From JAHFUI01 sp039931615 (GTDB lineage: Bacteria > Acidobacteriota > Vicinamibacteria > Vicinamibacterales > CAVVIG01): a DNA stretch of 64,000 nt. The position numbers and the translations under genes were made by a program. Below are positions 9,524 through 17,393 of the stretch, piece after piece (positions within the stretch are counted from its first letter, which is position 1; every line of letters starts with the position of its first letter). Under the pieces are notes generated by a model. That model searched no databases. It saw only the letters and a program-made list of their open reading frames with translations, and was not told the DNA's origin. The stretch lies in assembly GCA_039931615.1 (NCBI GenBank), contig JBDTRR010000001.1, positions 124,001-188,000 on the forward strand. The letters run 5' to 3'.

Positions 9524-9640
9524 ACGTACGTAGTGTCCGGCTTTAGCCGGACCTGATCACGGTCCGCCTGAAGGCGGACACGACGTACGTGGGCTGAAGC
9601 CGGACCCGACATCCGACGGACGCACGACGGACGTCCGTCG
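9524..9640. repeat. REP-like paired hairpin plus adjacent palindrome
   Basis: Positions 9524-9590 are a complete element bounded by ACGTACGT: hairpin GTCCGGC-TTTA-GCCGGAC, a short spacer, then hairpin GTCCGCC-TGAA-GGCGGAC. A further half copy (GGCTGAAGCCGGACCC) follows at 9591-9607. A separate perfect 16-base palindrome CGACGGACGTCCGTCG lies at 9625-9640. The whole block lies between the receptor and NHL genes. Confidence 0.85.
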
Positions 9641-9650
9641 GACACTTCTC

Positions 9651-10964
9651 CTACTTCCACGCCGCCCGGACCGGCTTGCCGACCAGGAACGCCGGGTTGG
9701 CGCCGGCCCTGGGCTTGTACTTCTGTGCGCCGCCGTTGTCGACCTCGGCGACGTAGAAGTTTCCTTCCTGGTCGACGCTCATGCCGTGCACGCCCCACAT
9801 GCCGCCCGGGAAGTCGCCCCAGGTGCCCCACGAATACATGAAATTGCCCTTGAGGTCGTACTTCAGGATCCGGTTGGTGCCGCGGTCGGCAGCCCAGAGA
9901 AAACCGTCGCTGGTGATGTTGAACATGTGGACATCCGACGGGGTGTCGCCGAACCGCCACGAGTCCAGGAACTTGCCGTTCTCGTCGAAGACCTGCGCGC
10001 GGTGATTGCCGCGATCGTTGACGAAGATCCGCCGCGTCTTCGGATCGACGGCGATGCCATGCACGTTGTTGAAGTAGCCGGGCCGGGTGTCGTTCTGGTT
10101 GGAGCCCTTTTCACCCCACGCCATCAGGAACTTGCCATCCTTGTCGAACTTCGCCACCCGCGTGCCGTTGTAGCCGTCCGCCACGACGAAGCTGCCGTCG
10201 GGCAGCCAGTCCATGTAGGTGGGACGGTTGAAGTGCGTCGCGTCGGCGCCCGGCACGCCGTAGGTGCCGATCGTCTGCAGCTTGGTCTTGCCGTCGTGCG
10301 AGAACTTGTAGATCACATGCTTGTGATCGTCGATCAGCCAGACGTTCTTATCGGCATCGTAGGGGCTGATGGCGATGAAGTGCGGCCGCTGCAGGCTGGC
10401 GTCCCACTGCATCCAGTTCGCCGTCTCGGGCAGCAGGTTGCCCTGGCCGTCGAACACCAGCACGCAGTGCTCCCAACGGGCGTCGACGCCCATCTTGTTG
10501 CCCCGTCCCCACGCCTCCATCCCGCCCTCGGCCAGCTGCCCGCTGCCGCCGTTGCTGGGCGGGCTGGCCGTGGTCGCATCGCGGTACGGCAGCCGGCCGA
10601 TCGGGAACGCAATCGAGGGCGCGAGGTCAGACAGTTTGCGGGTCATCGGCCGCGGGATCTCCGGCAGTTCGCCGCGCTGCACGACGTAGATGCGGTCGGG
10701 ACTCTCGGCGAACACGCTCTGGCCGGCGCCGAACGTCCAGGGCCCGTGTCCGGGAATGGTCGAGAGCTTCTTCGGCCAGCCGGGAACGACCTCATAGGCG
10801 CCGAAGATGTCCTGACCGCCTTTCTCGCTCGGGATCGCCGCAACCCTGGTCACGGCCGCCGCCGCATTGGCGCCGGGCTGCTGCGCCGACACCCAGGGGC
10901 CGGCAAATAGATAGATCGCCGTCAGACCAGTGCTCGTGACGAGAATCGCTGTGCGCAGACGCAT
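9651..10964 (-). CDS. Secreted NHL-repeat beta-propeller protein (copy 1)
   Basis: The 437-residue product has a signal peptide (LTAIYLFAGPWVSAQQ). A conserved N-terminal motif follows, SEKGGQDIFGAYEVVPGWPK, then repeated NHL-type blades: NVWLIDDHKHVIYKFSHDGK, DGSFVVADGYNGTRVAKFDK, RIFVNDRGNHRAQVFDENG, GFLWAADRGTNRILKYDLKG, GNFYVAEVDNGGAQKYKPR. The blades resemble the catalytic domain of peptidyl-alpha-hydroxyglycine alpha-amidating lyase, but amidation activity is not implied. It is clearly paralogous to 17394-18671, sharing the N-terminal motif and the ending RAGANPAFL. The ATG is preceded by GGAGGAG. It is likely a periplasmic or extracellular protein. Confidence 0.85.
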   Translation of the reverse strand: MRLRTAILVTSTGLTAIYLFAGPWVSAQQPGANAAAAVTRVAAIPSEKGGQDIFGAYEVVPGWPKKLSTIPGHGPWTFGAGQSVFAESPDRIYVVQRGELPEIPRPMTRKLSDLAPSIAFPIGRLPYRDATTASPPSNGGSGQLAEGGMEAWGRGNKMGVDARWEHCVLVFDGQGNLLPETANWMQWDASLQRPHFIAISPYDADKNVWLIDDHKHVIYKFSHDGKTKLQTIGTYGVPGADATHFNRPTYMDWLPDGSFVVADGYNGTRVAKFDKDGKFLMAWGEKGSNQNDTRPGYFNNVHGIAVDPKTRRIFVNDRGNHRAQVFDENGKFLDSWRFGDTPSDVHMFNITSDGFLWAADRGTNRILKYDLKGNFMYSWGTWGDFPGGMWGVHGMSVDQEGNFYVAEVDNGGAQKYKPRAGANPAFLVGKPVRAAWK

Positions 10965-10998
10965 ATAGTTCTCCTCCGTATCCGTTCGGCCTGGGATC

Positions 10999-11904
10999 CT
11001 ACTTCGTTCTTCGTCGCCGGTTCGTTCTGCTGCTCCCGGTTGCCGCCATCCCCATCAACACCTCGTGTACTGCCGCGGTGTCCCGCTCCCCGCCCATCGC
11101 CCGTGCGGCAGTGTAGATCGGACCGGTGGCAGCGAACAGCGGCGTCCGGCAGCCAAGCTGCCGCGCGAAATCGGCGATGACCGTCATGTCCTTCTGCCAC
11201 ACGTCCAGCTTCATCGTCGGCTGGGAGTAGTTGCGTTTCACCATCAGCGGGCCGCGCACCTGGAACATGCGCGAACTGCCGGCGCCGTCGCCGATCACCT
11301 TGACCACCAGCGCCGGATCCAGGCCGGCCTGGCGGGCGAGCACGATCGCCTCGGCGGCGGCCACGTTGTGGATGGCGACCAGCAGATTGGCGACGAACTT
11401 CATCTTCGATCCGGCGCCGAATGCGCCGACGTAGTAGTGCGCGCGGGAGAACGCATCGAGCACCGGGCCGACCCGGCGATACGCCCGGCGATCGCCGCTG
11501 GCATAGACGACAAGGTCCTTGACCCGGGCCTGGGCGCCGGTGCCGCTCAACGGACCATCGAGCAGAATCGCGCCCCGCTTCGCCAGCGTGCGCCGCGCCT
11601 CTTCCTTGACGGCGATCGGCAGCGTGCTGGTTTCGACAACGACTAACGGCCGAGACGATTCAGCCAGGGCCGCCGCGGTCTCGAGCAGCGCGTCCGACGA
11701 CGGCAGCGAGCAGATGATCACCTGGGCCTGCCGCGCCACGGCGCCGCAGTTCGCTGCCACCAGGCCGCCAGCCCGCCGGTGCCTCGACCGCGCCGTTGCC
11801 GCCGGGTCGTAGCCGATCACCCGATGGCCCGCCCGCATCAGGTTGCCGCTCATCGCGGAGCCCATGATGCCGAGGCCGATCATGCCGATTGCAGGATGAC
11901 GCAT
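10999..11904 (-). CDS. 3-hydroxyisobutyrate-dehydrogenase-like NAD(P)-dependent oxidoreductase
   Basis: The 301-residue enzyme begins with a Rossmann NAD(P) site (IGMIGLGIMGSAMSGNLMRAGH). It then has the family's substrate-loop motif (LLDGPLSGTGAQA, in place of the usual DAPVSGG) and the catalytic-lysine helix GAGSKMKFVANLLVAIHN. The family reduces or oxidises beta-hydroxyacids such as 3-hydroxyisobutyrate or tartronate semialdehyde; the substrate is undetermined. An upstream in-frame TTG (11922) is possible, but the ATG at 11904 places the glycine-rich loop at the normal distance. It is on the same strand as the NHL gene 35 bases downstream. Confidence 0.88.
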   Translation of the reverse strand: MRHPAIGMIGLGIMGSAMSGNLMRAGHRVIGYDPAATARSRHRRAGGLVAANCGAVARQAQVIICSLPSSDALLETAAALAESSRPLVVVETSTLPIAVKEEARRTLAKRGAILLDGPLSGTGAQARVKDLVVYASGDRRAYRRVGPVLDAFSRAHYYVGAFGAGSKMKFVANLLVAIHNVAAAEAIVLARQAGLDPALVVKVIGDGAGSSRMFQVRGPLMVKRNYSQPTMKLDVWQKDMTVIADFARQLGCRTPLFAATGPIYTAARAMGGERDTAAVHEVLMGMAATGSSRTNRRRRTK

Positions 11905-11979
11905 CGCTGTTGCCGCGTTCAATCGGACGTCGTGTCTATTTCACGCAGGCAAGACACGGGTTATGCGAAGGGCGCGGAC

Positions 11980-12085
11980 GGTCCGGCTGAAGCCGGACAC
12001 TACGTACGCTTACTGGGGTCGCGCCGACCTGCACGTCTGCCCGAGATCGATTTATTCCCAAGCTCTTCAGCCGGACACTACGTAC
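11980..12085. repeat. REP-like element, degenerate second half
   Basis: Hairpin GTCCGGC-TGAA-GCCGGAC with the ACTACGTACG boundary lies at 11981-12008. A second, eroded half (CTTCAGCCGGACACTACGTA) lies at 12064-12085. It fills much of the 260-base gap between the oxidoreductase and the ABC ATPase. Confidence 0.75.
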
Positions 12086-12165
12086 CGATCTTGAGAGCAC
12101 GAAATCGATCCTGGAGTGTTCGTGTTTTCGAGGCGGCATCACACAGTCCCGATCCACGGAGAGGT

Positions 12166-12999
12166 TCACTCCCGGGCTGCCACGCGGGACTGCCCCGGCC
12201 GCGCGTAGAAGTAGCCGTCGTTCTCCTCGAGTGCAATCGGCGACTCGAACAGGCTGCTCAACCGCTCGGCCGTCAGCACCGACTCTTTCGGACCCGCCGC
12301 CGCGATCCGTCCCGCCTGCAGCAGCACGACACGCTCGATCTCCGGGATGATCTCGTCGATGTGGTGGGTGATCAGGATCACCGTCGTCCCCTGGCGGGCA
12401 ATCTGGCGGACCCGCTCCATGAAATCGTACCGGGCGACCAGATCGAGGCCGGTGGTCGGCTCGTCCAGCACCAGCGCGCGCGGCGAGGTGACGAGCGCAC
12501 GGGCCAGCAGCACCCGGCGCGCCTCGCCGCTCGACATCTCATCCAGCCAGCGCCGGGCGAGGTGCGGCACGCCCATCCGCGTCAGCGCGTCCGCGGCCCG
12601 CTGCCGCATCTCGTCGGTGATCACGCCGTAGCGGAGGATGCCATCCGACGCGAAGAACGCCGACAGCACCGCCGCCTCGCCCATCACCCGCCCCTCGCTG
12701 TTACCCCCGACCAGCCGCTGATGCAGGTCCGCCGAGACAATGCCGAGCTGGGACCGCAGATCGAACACGTCCCAGTTGTCGTCGCCGAAGACGCGCACCG
12801 GCGAGACACCGCTTGCCGGCAGCACGGCGCGGTCCTCGTGGGTGAGCAGCCGCAGGAGAAAGGACTTCCCCGCGCCATTGGGACCGACGATGGCCGTGTG
12901 CTCGCCGAGGCCGATGGTCAGCGTCAGGTCGTCAAGGATGCGGCGATCGTTCCGGACGACGGTCGCGGTCGTGAGCTCGAGGACTGGTTGGAAAGGCAC
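12166..12999 (-). CDS. ABC-type ATPase subunit, coupled to the MFS gene
   Basis: The 277-residue ATPase begins at a GTG that shares one base with the MFS stop (TAGTG). It shows Walker A GPNGAGKS (residues 39-46), a signature loop MSSGE (155-159) instead of LSGGQ, Walker B ALVLDEPTTGLD (175-186) and the switch histidine in ILITHHIDEIIPE. The sequence resembles ModF-like or stand-alone ATPases that sit with no dedicated permease. No ABC permease is encoded nearby. The frame upstream of the GTG is open through the MFS gene but encodes nothing family-like there, which supports this start. Confidence 0.88.
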   Translation of the reverse strand: MPFQPVLELTTATVVRNDRRILDDLTLTIGLGEHTAIVGPNGAGKSFLLRLLTHEDRAVLPASGVSPVRVFGDDNWDVFDLRSQLGIVSADLHQRLVGGNSEGRVMGEAAVLSAFFASDGILRYGVITDEMRQRAADALTRMGVPHLARRWLDEMSSGEARRVLLARALVTSPRALVLDEPTTGLDLVARYDFMERVRQIARQGTTVILITHHIDEIIPEIERVVLLQAGRIAAAGPKESVLTAERLSSLFESPIALEENDGYFYARPGQSRVAARE

Positions 13000-14303
13000 T
13001 AACCCGGCAGCGCCTTTCCACGGGTTTCGACGGAGAACGGCAGCAGGATCAGCCCGAGAACGAAGACGACGGCCGTGACCGCGACGGGAATACCCAGGCT
13101 GCCGTAAGACTGGATCGCGGAGCCGACCAGAAACACCATCGCCACGCCGACGAAGCGGCCGACCGAGCTGACGAACGCGATCGCGCTCGCCCGGCACTCG
13201 GTCGAGTACTGCTCGGGCAGCCACAGCGTGTACATCGCGAAATTGGCGCCGCCGATGCCGAGGAAGAAGATCAGGACGAAGAATGCGGTCAGCGCTTCGG
13301 GCAGGTAGTAGACGTAGCCGAAGGCGACAGCCACGGCGACACCCAGCGAGACGAAATACACGCCCATCGCGGTGCGGCGGCCGAGACGCTCCGCCAGCCA
13401 CGGCGCGATCAGGCAGCCGATGATGGTGGCAATCGCCAGCACCATCGAGCCGTAGGACGCCATCCGTGCCGCGGCAGCCGTTGTATAGCCTTCCCGCACG
13501 GCAATCTGGGTCACCGCTGCCGGCACGTAGATCGAGCCAGCCCACAACCCGACGATCGACACCGTGAACAGCAGCGAGTTGATGATCGTGCGGCTGCGGT
13601 ACTGCGGCGTGAACAGCGCGCCGAACGCATCGCGCATCCGGGGACGATTCCGCACGTCGGCCGCTTTCTTCTGCCAGGTCGCCGGTTCACGCACGCCGCT
13701 CTGGATCCAGCCAACCAGCAGCGCGGGCGCGCCGCCGAGGATGAACATCCACCGCCACCCGTAGTTGGCGCCGATGTAGTAGTTGGCCAACGCTGCCAGG
13801 AAGAAGCCGAAGTAGTAGCCGGTGTGCATGTAGCCGGCTCCCATCTTGCGCCGATCCTCGGGCCACTCCTCGGCCACGAAGGTGCCGCCCATCGGCTGCT
13901 CGCCGCCCAGACCGATGCCGCAGAGCACGCGCAGGATGGCGAGCTGCCAGATATTGTTCACCAGTCCGCACATGAAGGTGAAGACCGAATAGAACAGAAT
14001 CGTCAGCATCAGGGCGCGGACCCGGCCGAAGCGGTCGGCAATCGGCCCCCACACCATCGAAAGGCCCCAGCCGAGCAGGAACAGCGCCTGCAGCACGCTG
14101 CCGTAGTAGCCGACATTCCCCTGGTTGACCGCGACGCCCGATCGCGGCAGCAGCTCGGTCAGCGCCGGCACCAGCACCAGGGCATAGATGAAGGCGTCCA
14201 TACCGTCGAGCGTCCAGCCGCCCCAGGCGGCCCAGAAGCCCTTGATCTGGTTCTGATTGAGCTTGGTCGGGGTTCGTACCGCCGGTGCAGCCGCTACAGC
14301 CAT
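12999..14303 (-). CDS. MFS transporter (AAHS/sugar-porter-like)
   Basis: The 434-residue integral membrane protein has about 12 hydrophobic segments and the MFS loop 2-3 motif GPIADRFGRVRAL. A second copy lies in the middle loop (PWLAERLGRRTAMG). The substrate is unknown; the best guess from general likeness is an organic acid or sugar. It ends one base into the start of the ABC ATPase, so the two are probably translated together. The 39-base gap to the upstream gene suggests that the spermidine-synthase-like fusion at 14343 may share the transcript. Confidence 0.9.
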   Translation of the reverse strand: MAVAAAPAVRTPTKLNQNQIKGFWAAWGGWTLDGMDAFIYALVLVPALTELLPRSGVAVNQGNVGYYGSVLQALFLLGWGLSMVWGPIADRFGRVRALMLTILFYSVFTFMCGLVNNIWQLAILRVLCGIGLGGEQPMGGTFVAEEWPEDRRKMGAGYMHTGYYFGFFLAALANYYIGANYGWRWMFILGGAPALLVGWIQSGVREPATWQKKAADVRNRPRMRDAFGALFTPQYRSRTIINSLLFTVSIVGLWAGSIYVPAAVTQIAVREGYTTAAAARMASYGSMVLAIATIIGCLIAPWLAERLGRRTAMGVYFVSLGVAVAVAFGYVYYLPEALTAFFVLIFFLGIGGANFAMYTLWLPEQYSTECRASAIAFVSSVGRFVGVAMVFLVGSAIQSYGSLGIPVAVTAVVFVLGLILLPFSVETRGKALPG

Positions 14304-14342
14304 GGCATCGCTCTCCAGATGGAGACGCGAGTCTACGGGCGT

Positions 14343-17267
14343 TCAGCGACGCGGGTCAAGCGCGAGAACGGCTGTCAGATCCTGACGGACGAGCGCGTTG
14401 CCGGGATCGAGCTGCAGCGATTTGCGGAGATGGCCAATCGCCTCTTCCCGCGCCCCGTCGCGCCCGATGACGGAGGGCGACGCCAGGGCGGCGCCCAGGT
14501 GCCAGTGCGTCATCGCCGACTCGGGATCCTGGCGGACGGCATCGCGAAATTCGGCAATCGCCTGCTCGAGACGGCCCTGCCGCGCCAGCGACAAGCCGAG
14601 GATGTTGTGCAGATCGGCTGTGTCGGGGACGATGGCGCCCAGATAGGCGCTGCCGGCGACCCGCCGGCGAGCAGGATCCGCCGCGCGCCGCGTCCGGGTC
14701 ATCTCCGCTGCGGACGAAGCATAGGCGCGGCTCAGGAGGGCCAGGTAGGTGTCGAGGCCGTCGACCAGCGGTACCGGCTGGCCGTCGACAAAGCAGGCCG
14801 GACACCACGCGACGACCTGCTGCAGGTCGACGACCGACGCCGGCACGGCCCCGCCGAAATCGAGCAGTGAAGCGACGCCGTACTCCTGAATCGGACGATC
14901 GTCGCTGACCGGGGCCGCATCCCGGGTCGCCTGGGCCAGCTGCTGCGCCGAGCCGACGAAGGTGCCGACAATCTCCTTGACGCTGCCGAGATCGACGCGC
15001 GCCAGGTCCGCCTCGACTGCCGGTGCCCGGGACAGCGCGGCCGCCAGACGCCCCGGATCGATCGTCATCGCCGCATCGTTGACGCCCAGCAGCAGCAGAT
15101 CCGCTTCGGCGCCCGAGATCAGCACCGCCTGCGGAAACACGTCGATGAAGGCGCGAATCATCGCCAGGGTGGTGGCGCCGGGCACCTGGTAGGCCGGCAG
15201 CCACTGGCTGACGTAGCCGCGCGGCCGGAGGCGCGCCCGCGCCAGCGCGTAGAACTCGCGCGAATAGAGCGCCGCCACGCCGGCGTAGCCGATCGGCGGC
15301 GGCTCCAGCGTGATCAGATCGTAGGCGCCGGCCGGCTGCATCTGCAGATGCTGGCGTCCGTCGTTGACGTAGACCGCCACGCGCGGGTCGCGCAGCACGT
15401 CGCTATTGGTCGCGGTGAAATAGCCGGCCGACGCCAGGATGTCGGTCGAGAGATCCGCGACGTCGATGCGCCGGATGGTCGGATGGAGCGACACGGCATG
15501 CGTGGTGTTGCCAACCCCGAAGCCGATCACCAGCACCGTCTCCGGACGCTCGATGGCGAGCAGCGGAATGTGCGCCATCGCCCGCATGTAGCGCTGCGAC
15601 AGCCAGGTCGTCGCCGACATCGGGTGGCCGTTGGTGAGCAGCCGTTGTCCGCCGCCCGGCAACTCGCTCACCTCCACGACCTCGGTCAGTCCTTCGCGCA
15701 TCGCGATGCGCCGTTCGCCGTCGGCGGGGCGCGCCAGCGCCCGGGCGATGACGTAGTCGGATGGCAGCAGCGCCCAGGCGACGAGCGCGGCGCTCGCCAT
15801 CAGCAGCGAGCCGAGCGCCGCCCGTCTGTCTCCGGTCGCCCTGGCGAGCGGGACGATCGCCAACGCGCCGACGATCATCAGCGCGGTGGCGCTGCCCTGG
15901 ATGCCGAACGACGGCAGGAACAGGAAGGCGGCCGCGAGCGAGCCGCCGACCGCGCCGGCGGTGTTGGCGAGATACAGCACGCCGGCGCGGCGGCCAACGG
16001 ACGATTCCGCCAGTTGAATCACGGCATTGGCGAGCGGAAAGGTCAGGCCCATCAGCAGCGCCGGCACGGCCAGTTCCACCAGCATCGGCTTGCCGTTGAA
16101 CCAGAGTTCGGCAATCGTCCGTCCCAATCCGGTCGGCCCGCCCGGACCGGCGGCGCCCAGCGCAGCCGCATACGCCGGATCAGCCGCCACGACCGCGCCG
16201 ATGTCCCTCGCGTCGATCACCGACAGGCCGGCCAGCGCGGACGCCACGAACAGCGCCTGTCCGACCATCAACCATGATCCGGGCTGGCTGACACGGCGGT
16301 CGAGAAACGCGCACGCCAGCGAACCGGCGCCGATGCCGACCAGGATCACCGTCAGCAGCAGCGAGAACACGGCGCGGAACCCGCCGAGCAGAATCGTCAG
16401 GTGGCGGAACCACAGGATCTCCATCCCCATCGCCGCAAAACCCGACATTGCCAGAGCCAGCGCGACGTGCGTCGTGCGGTATGGAGTTTCGGGCGTGCCC
16501 GTGGACGGACGGTCCGCCTCCCAATCGACTCGCCGGATGCCCACGGGACGGTCTGAAGACCGTCCCCTACGCCTGACGACTCGGACACCGCGCGCTGTTC
16601 GAGGGCGGACACTCCGCACGGCGCCGACGCGAGCGAGAGCCCACGCGCCCGCTCCGACCGCCAGGTTGAGGCCGACCGCAACCAGCTGCGTCCCGAGCAG
16701 ACCGAGTCCCGGCACCAGCGCGAAATCGGTCAGGAAGCATCCCGCCGCGGCGCCGGCGGTGTTGACGGCGTAGAGGACGGCGATCCGGCGGCTGCCGACC
16801 GCGAGGTCGGTCCGGACCAGATGCCGGATGAGGAGTGTCAGCGTTCCTCCCATCAGCAGCGTGACCGGTGCCAGCAGGACGACGCTGATCACGGTCCGCG
16901 CGGCGTGCGAGCCGATCGAGAGGACGTACCAGCCAGACGCGCCGGGGGAATACGAGGACACCAGCGCCGAGACGCGTCCCAGGTGCGGCAGGAGCAGCGC
17001 GATGACGAGCCCGGCCACGGCGACGGTCAGCTCGACGTACGCGTAGGCGCGAAGCAGCGAAGTGGAGTGGGCGCCGGCATCACGGTACCAGCGATCGGCC
17101 GTGCGGCCGAAGAGGTAGCTCCCGACGCCCATCCCCAGCATGAAGACGGCGACGACGATCGCCGCCGAGTGCACGGTGTTGCCGAAGACGTTCCCGAACA
17201 CACGGACCCAGACCACCTGATAGATGAGCCCGCTCACGCCGGAGCAGAAGATCAGGAAATAGACCAT
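14343..17267 (-). CDS. Fused membrane / spermidine-synthase-like methyltransferase fold / TPR protein
   Basis: The 974-residue protein has three parts. Residues 1 to about 530 form a multi-pass membrane domain (start MVYFLIFCSGVSGLIYQVVW, typical of fused MFS/spermidine synthases). Next is a SpeE-like Rossmann domain with the nucleotide loop VLVIGFGVGNTTHAVSLHP, an acidic DVADLSTDIL and the active-site-like region DLITLEPPP. The C-terminus carries TPR-like repeats (NILGLSLARQGRLEQAIAEF, THWHLGAALAS, AIGHLRKSLQLDPGNALV). Whether it transfers aminopropyl groups is unknown. About 45 residues near 215-260 are an Arg-rich insert between membrane segments that coincides with a REP-like hairpin (16545-16566). 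Confidence 0.85.
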   Translation of the reverse strand: MVYFLIFCSGVSGLIYQVVWVRVFGNVFGNTVHSAAIVVAVFMLGMGVGSYLFGRTADRWYRDAGAHSTSLLRAYAYVELTVAVAGLVIALLLPHLGRVSALVSSYSPGASGWYVLSIGSHAARTVISVVLLAPVTLLMGGTLTLLIRHLVRTDLAVGSRRIAVLYAVNTAGAAAGCFLTDFALVPGLGLLGTQLVAVGLNLAVGAGAWALARVGAVRSVRPRTARGVRVVRRRGRSSDRPVGIRRVDWEADRPSTGTPETPYRTTHVALALAMSGFAAMGMEILWFRHLTILLGGFRAVFSLLLTVILVGIGAGSLACAFLDRRVSQPGSWLMVGQALFVASALAGLSVIDARDIGAVVAADPAYAAALGAAGPGGPTGLGRTIAELWFNGKPMLVELAVPALLMGLTFPLANAVIQLAESSVGRRAGVLYLANTAGAVGGSLAAAFLFLPSFGIQGSATALMIVGALAIVPLARATGDRRAALGSLLMASAALVAWALLPSDYVIARALARPADGERRIAMREGLTEVVEVSELPGGGQRLLTNGHPMSATTWLSQRYMRAMAHIPLLAIERPETVLVIGFGVGNTTHAVSLHPTIRRIDVADLSTDILASAGYFTATNSDVLRDPRVAVYVNDGRQHLQMQPAGAYDLITLEPPPIGYAGVAALYSREFYALARARLRPRGYVSQWLPAYQVPGATTLAMIRAFIDVFPQAVLISGAEADLLLLGVNDAAMTIDPGRLAAALSRAPAVEADLARVDLGSVKEIVGTFVGSAQQLAQATRDAAPVSDDRPIQEYGVASLLDFGGAVPASVVDLQQVVAWCPACFVDGQPVPLVDGLDTYLALLSRAYASSAAEMTRTRRAADPARRRVAGSAYLGAIVPDTADLHNILGLSLARQGRLEQAIAEFRDAVRQDPESAMTHWHLGAALASPSVIGRDGAREEAIGHLRKSLQLDPGNALVRQDLTAVLALDPRR
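16545..16566. repeat. REP-like hairpin inside a coding region
   Basis: A 9-base-pair stem GGGACGGTC with loop TGAA and arm GACCGTCCC lies inside the membrane/spermidine-synthase fusion gene. It has the TGAA loop and shape of the intergenic REP-like hairpins. It encodes part of the Arg-rich insert of that protein without breaking the frame. Confidence 0.6.
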
Positions 17268-17283
17268 CGGGCGGCACGCCCCT

Positions 17284-17348
17284 CGTACGTGGGATCCGGC
17301 TTCAGCCGGATTGATCCGTGGTCCGACTAAAGTCGGACGCCACCTACG
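17284..17348. repeat. REP-like paired hairpin
   Basis: The element runs from CGTACGTGGG to CCACCTACG with hairpins ATCCGGC-TTCA-GCCGGAT and GTCCGAC-TAAA-GTCGGAC. It lies just upstream of the start codon of the spermidine-synthase-like fusion (17267) and downstream of nothing on the other strand. Any promoter for that gene must be in or beyond it. Confidence 0.85.
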
Positions 17349-17393
17349 ATTTGCACCACAAGTTGCAACGCGCTTTAGCTGAGCCCTTTGCGG

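Noticed and set aside
9524..9640. Intrinsic terminator for the NHL gene or receptor
   Set aside because: The hairpins lack T-runs and the same structure occurs in many unrelated positions, including inside genes, so they are classed as repeats.
13000..13545. N-terminal extension of the ABC ATPase frame
   Set aside because: This part overlaps the MFS gene in another frame and has no ABC features; the GTG at the TAGTG overlap gives a normal-length ATPase.
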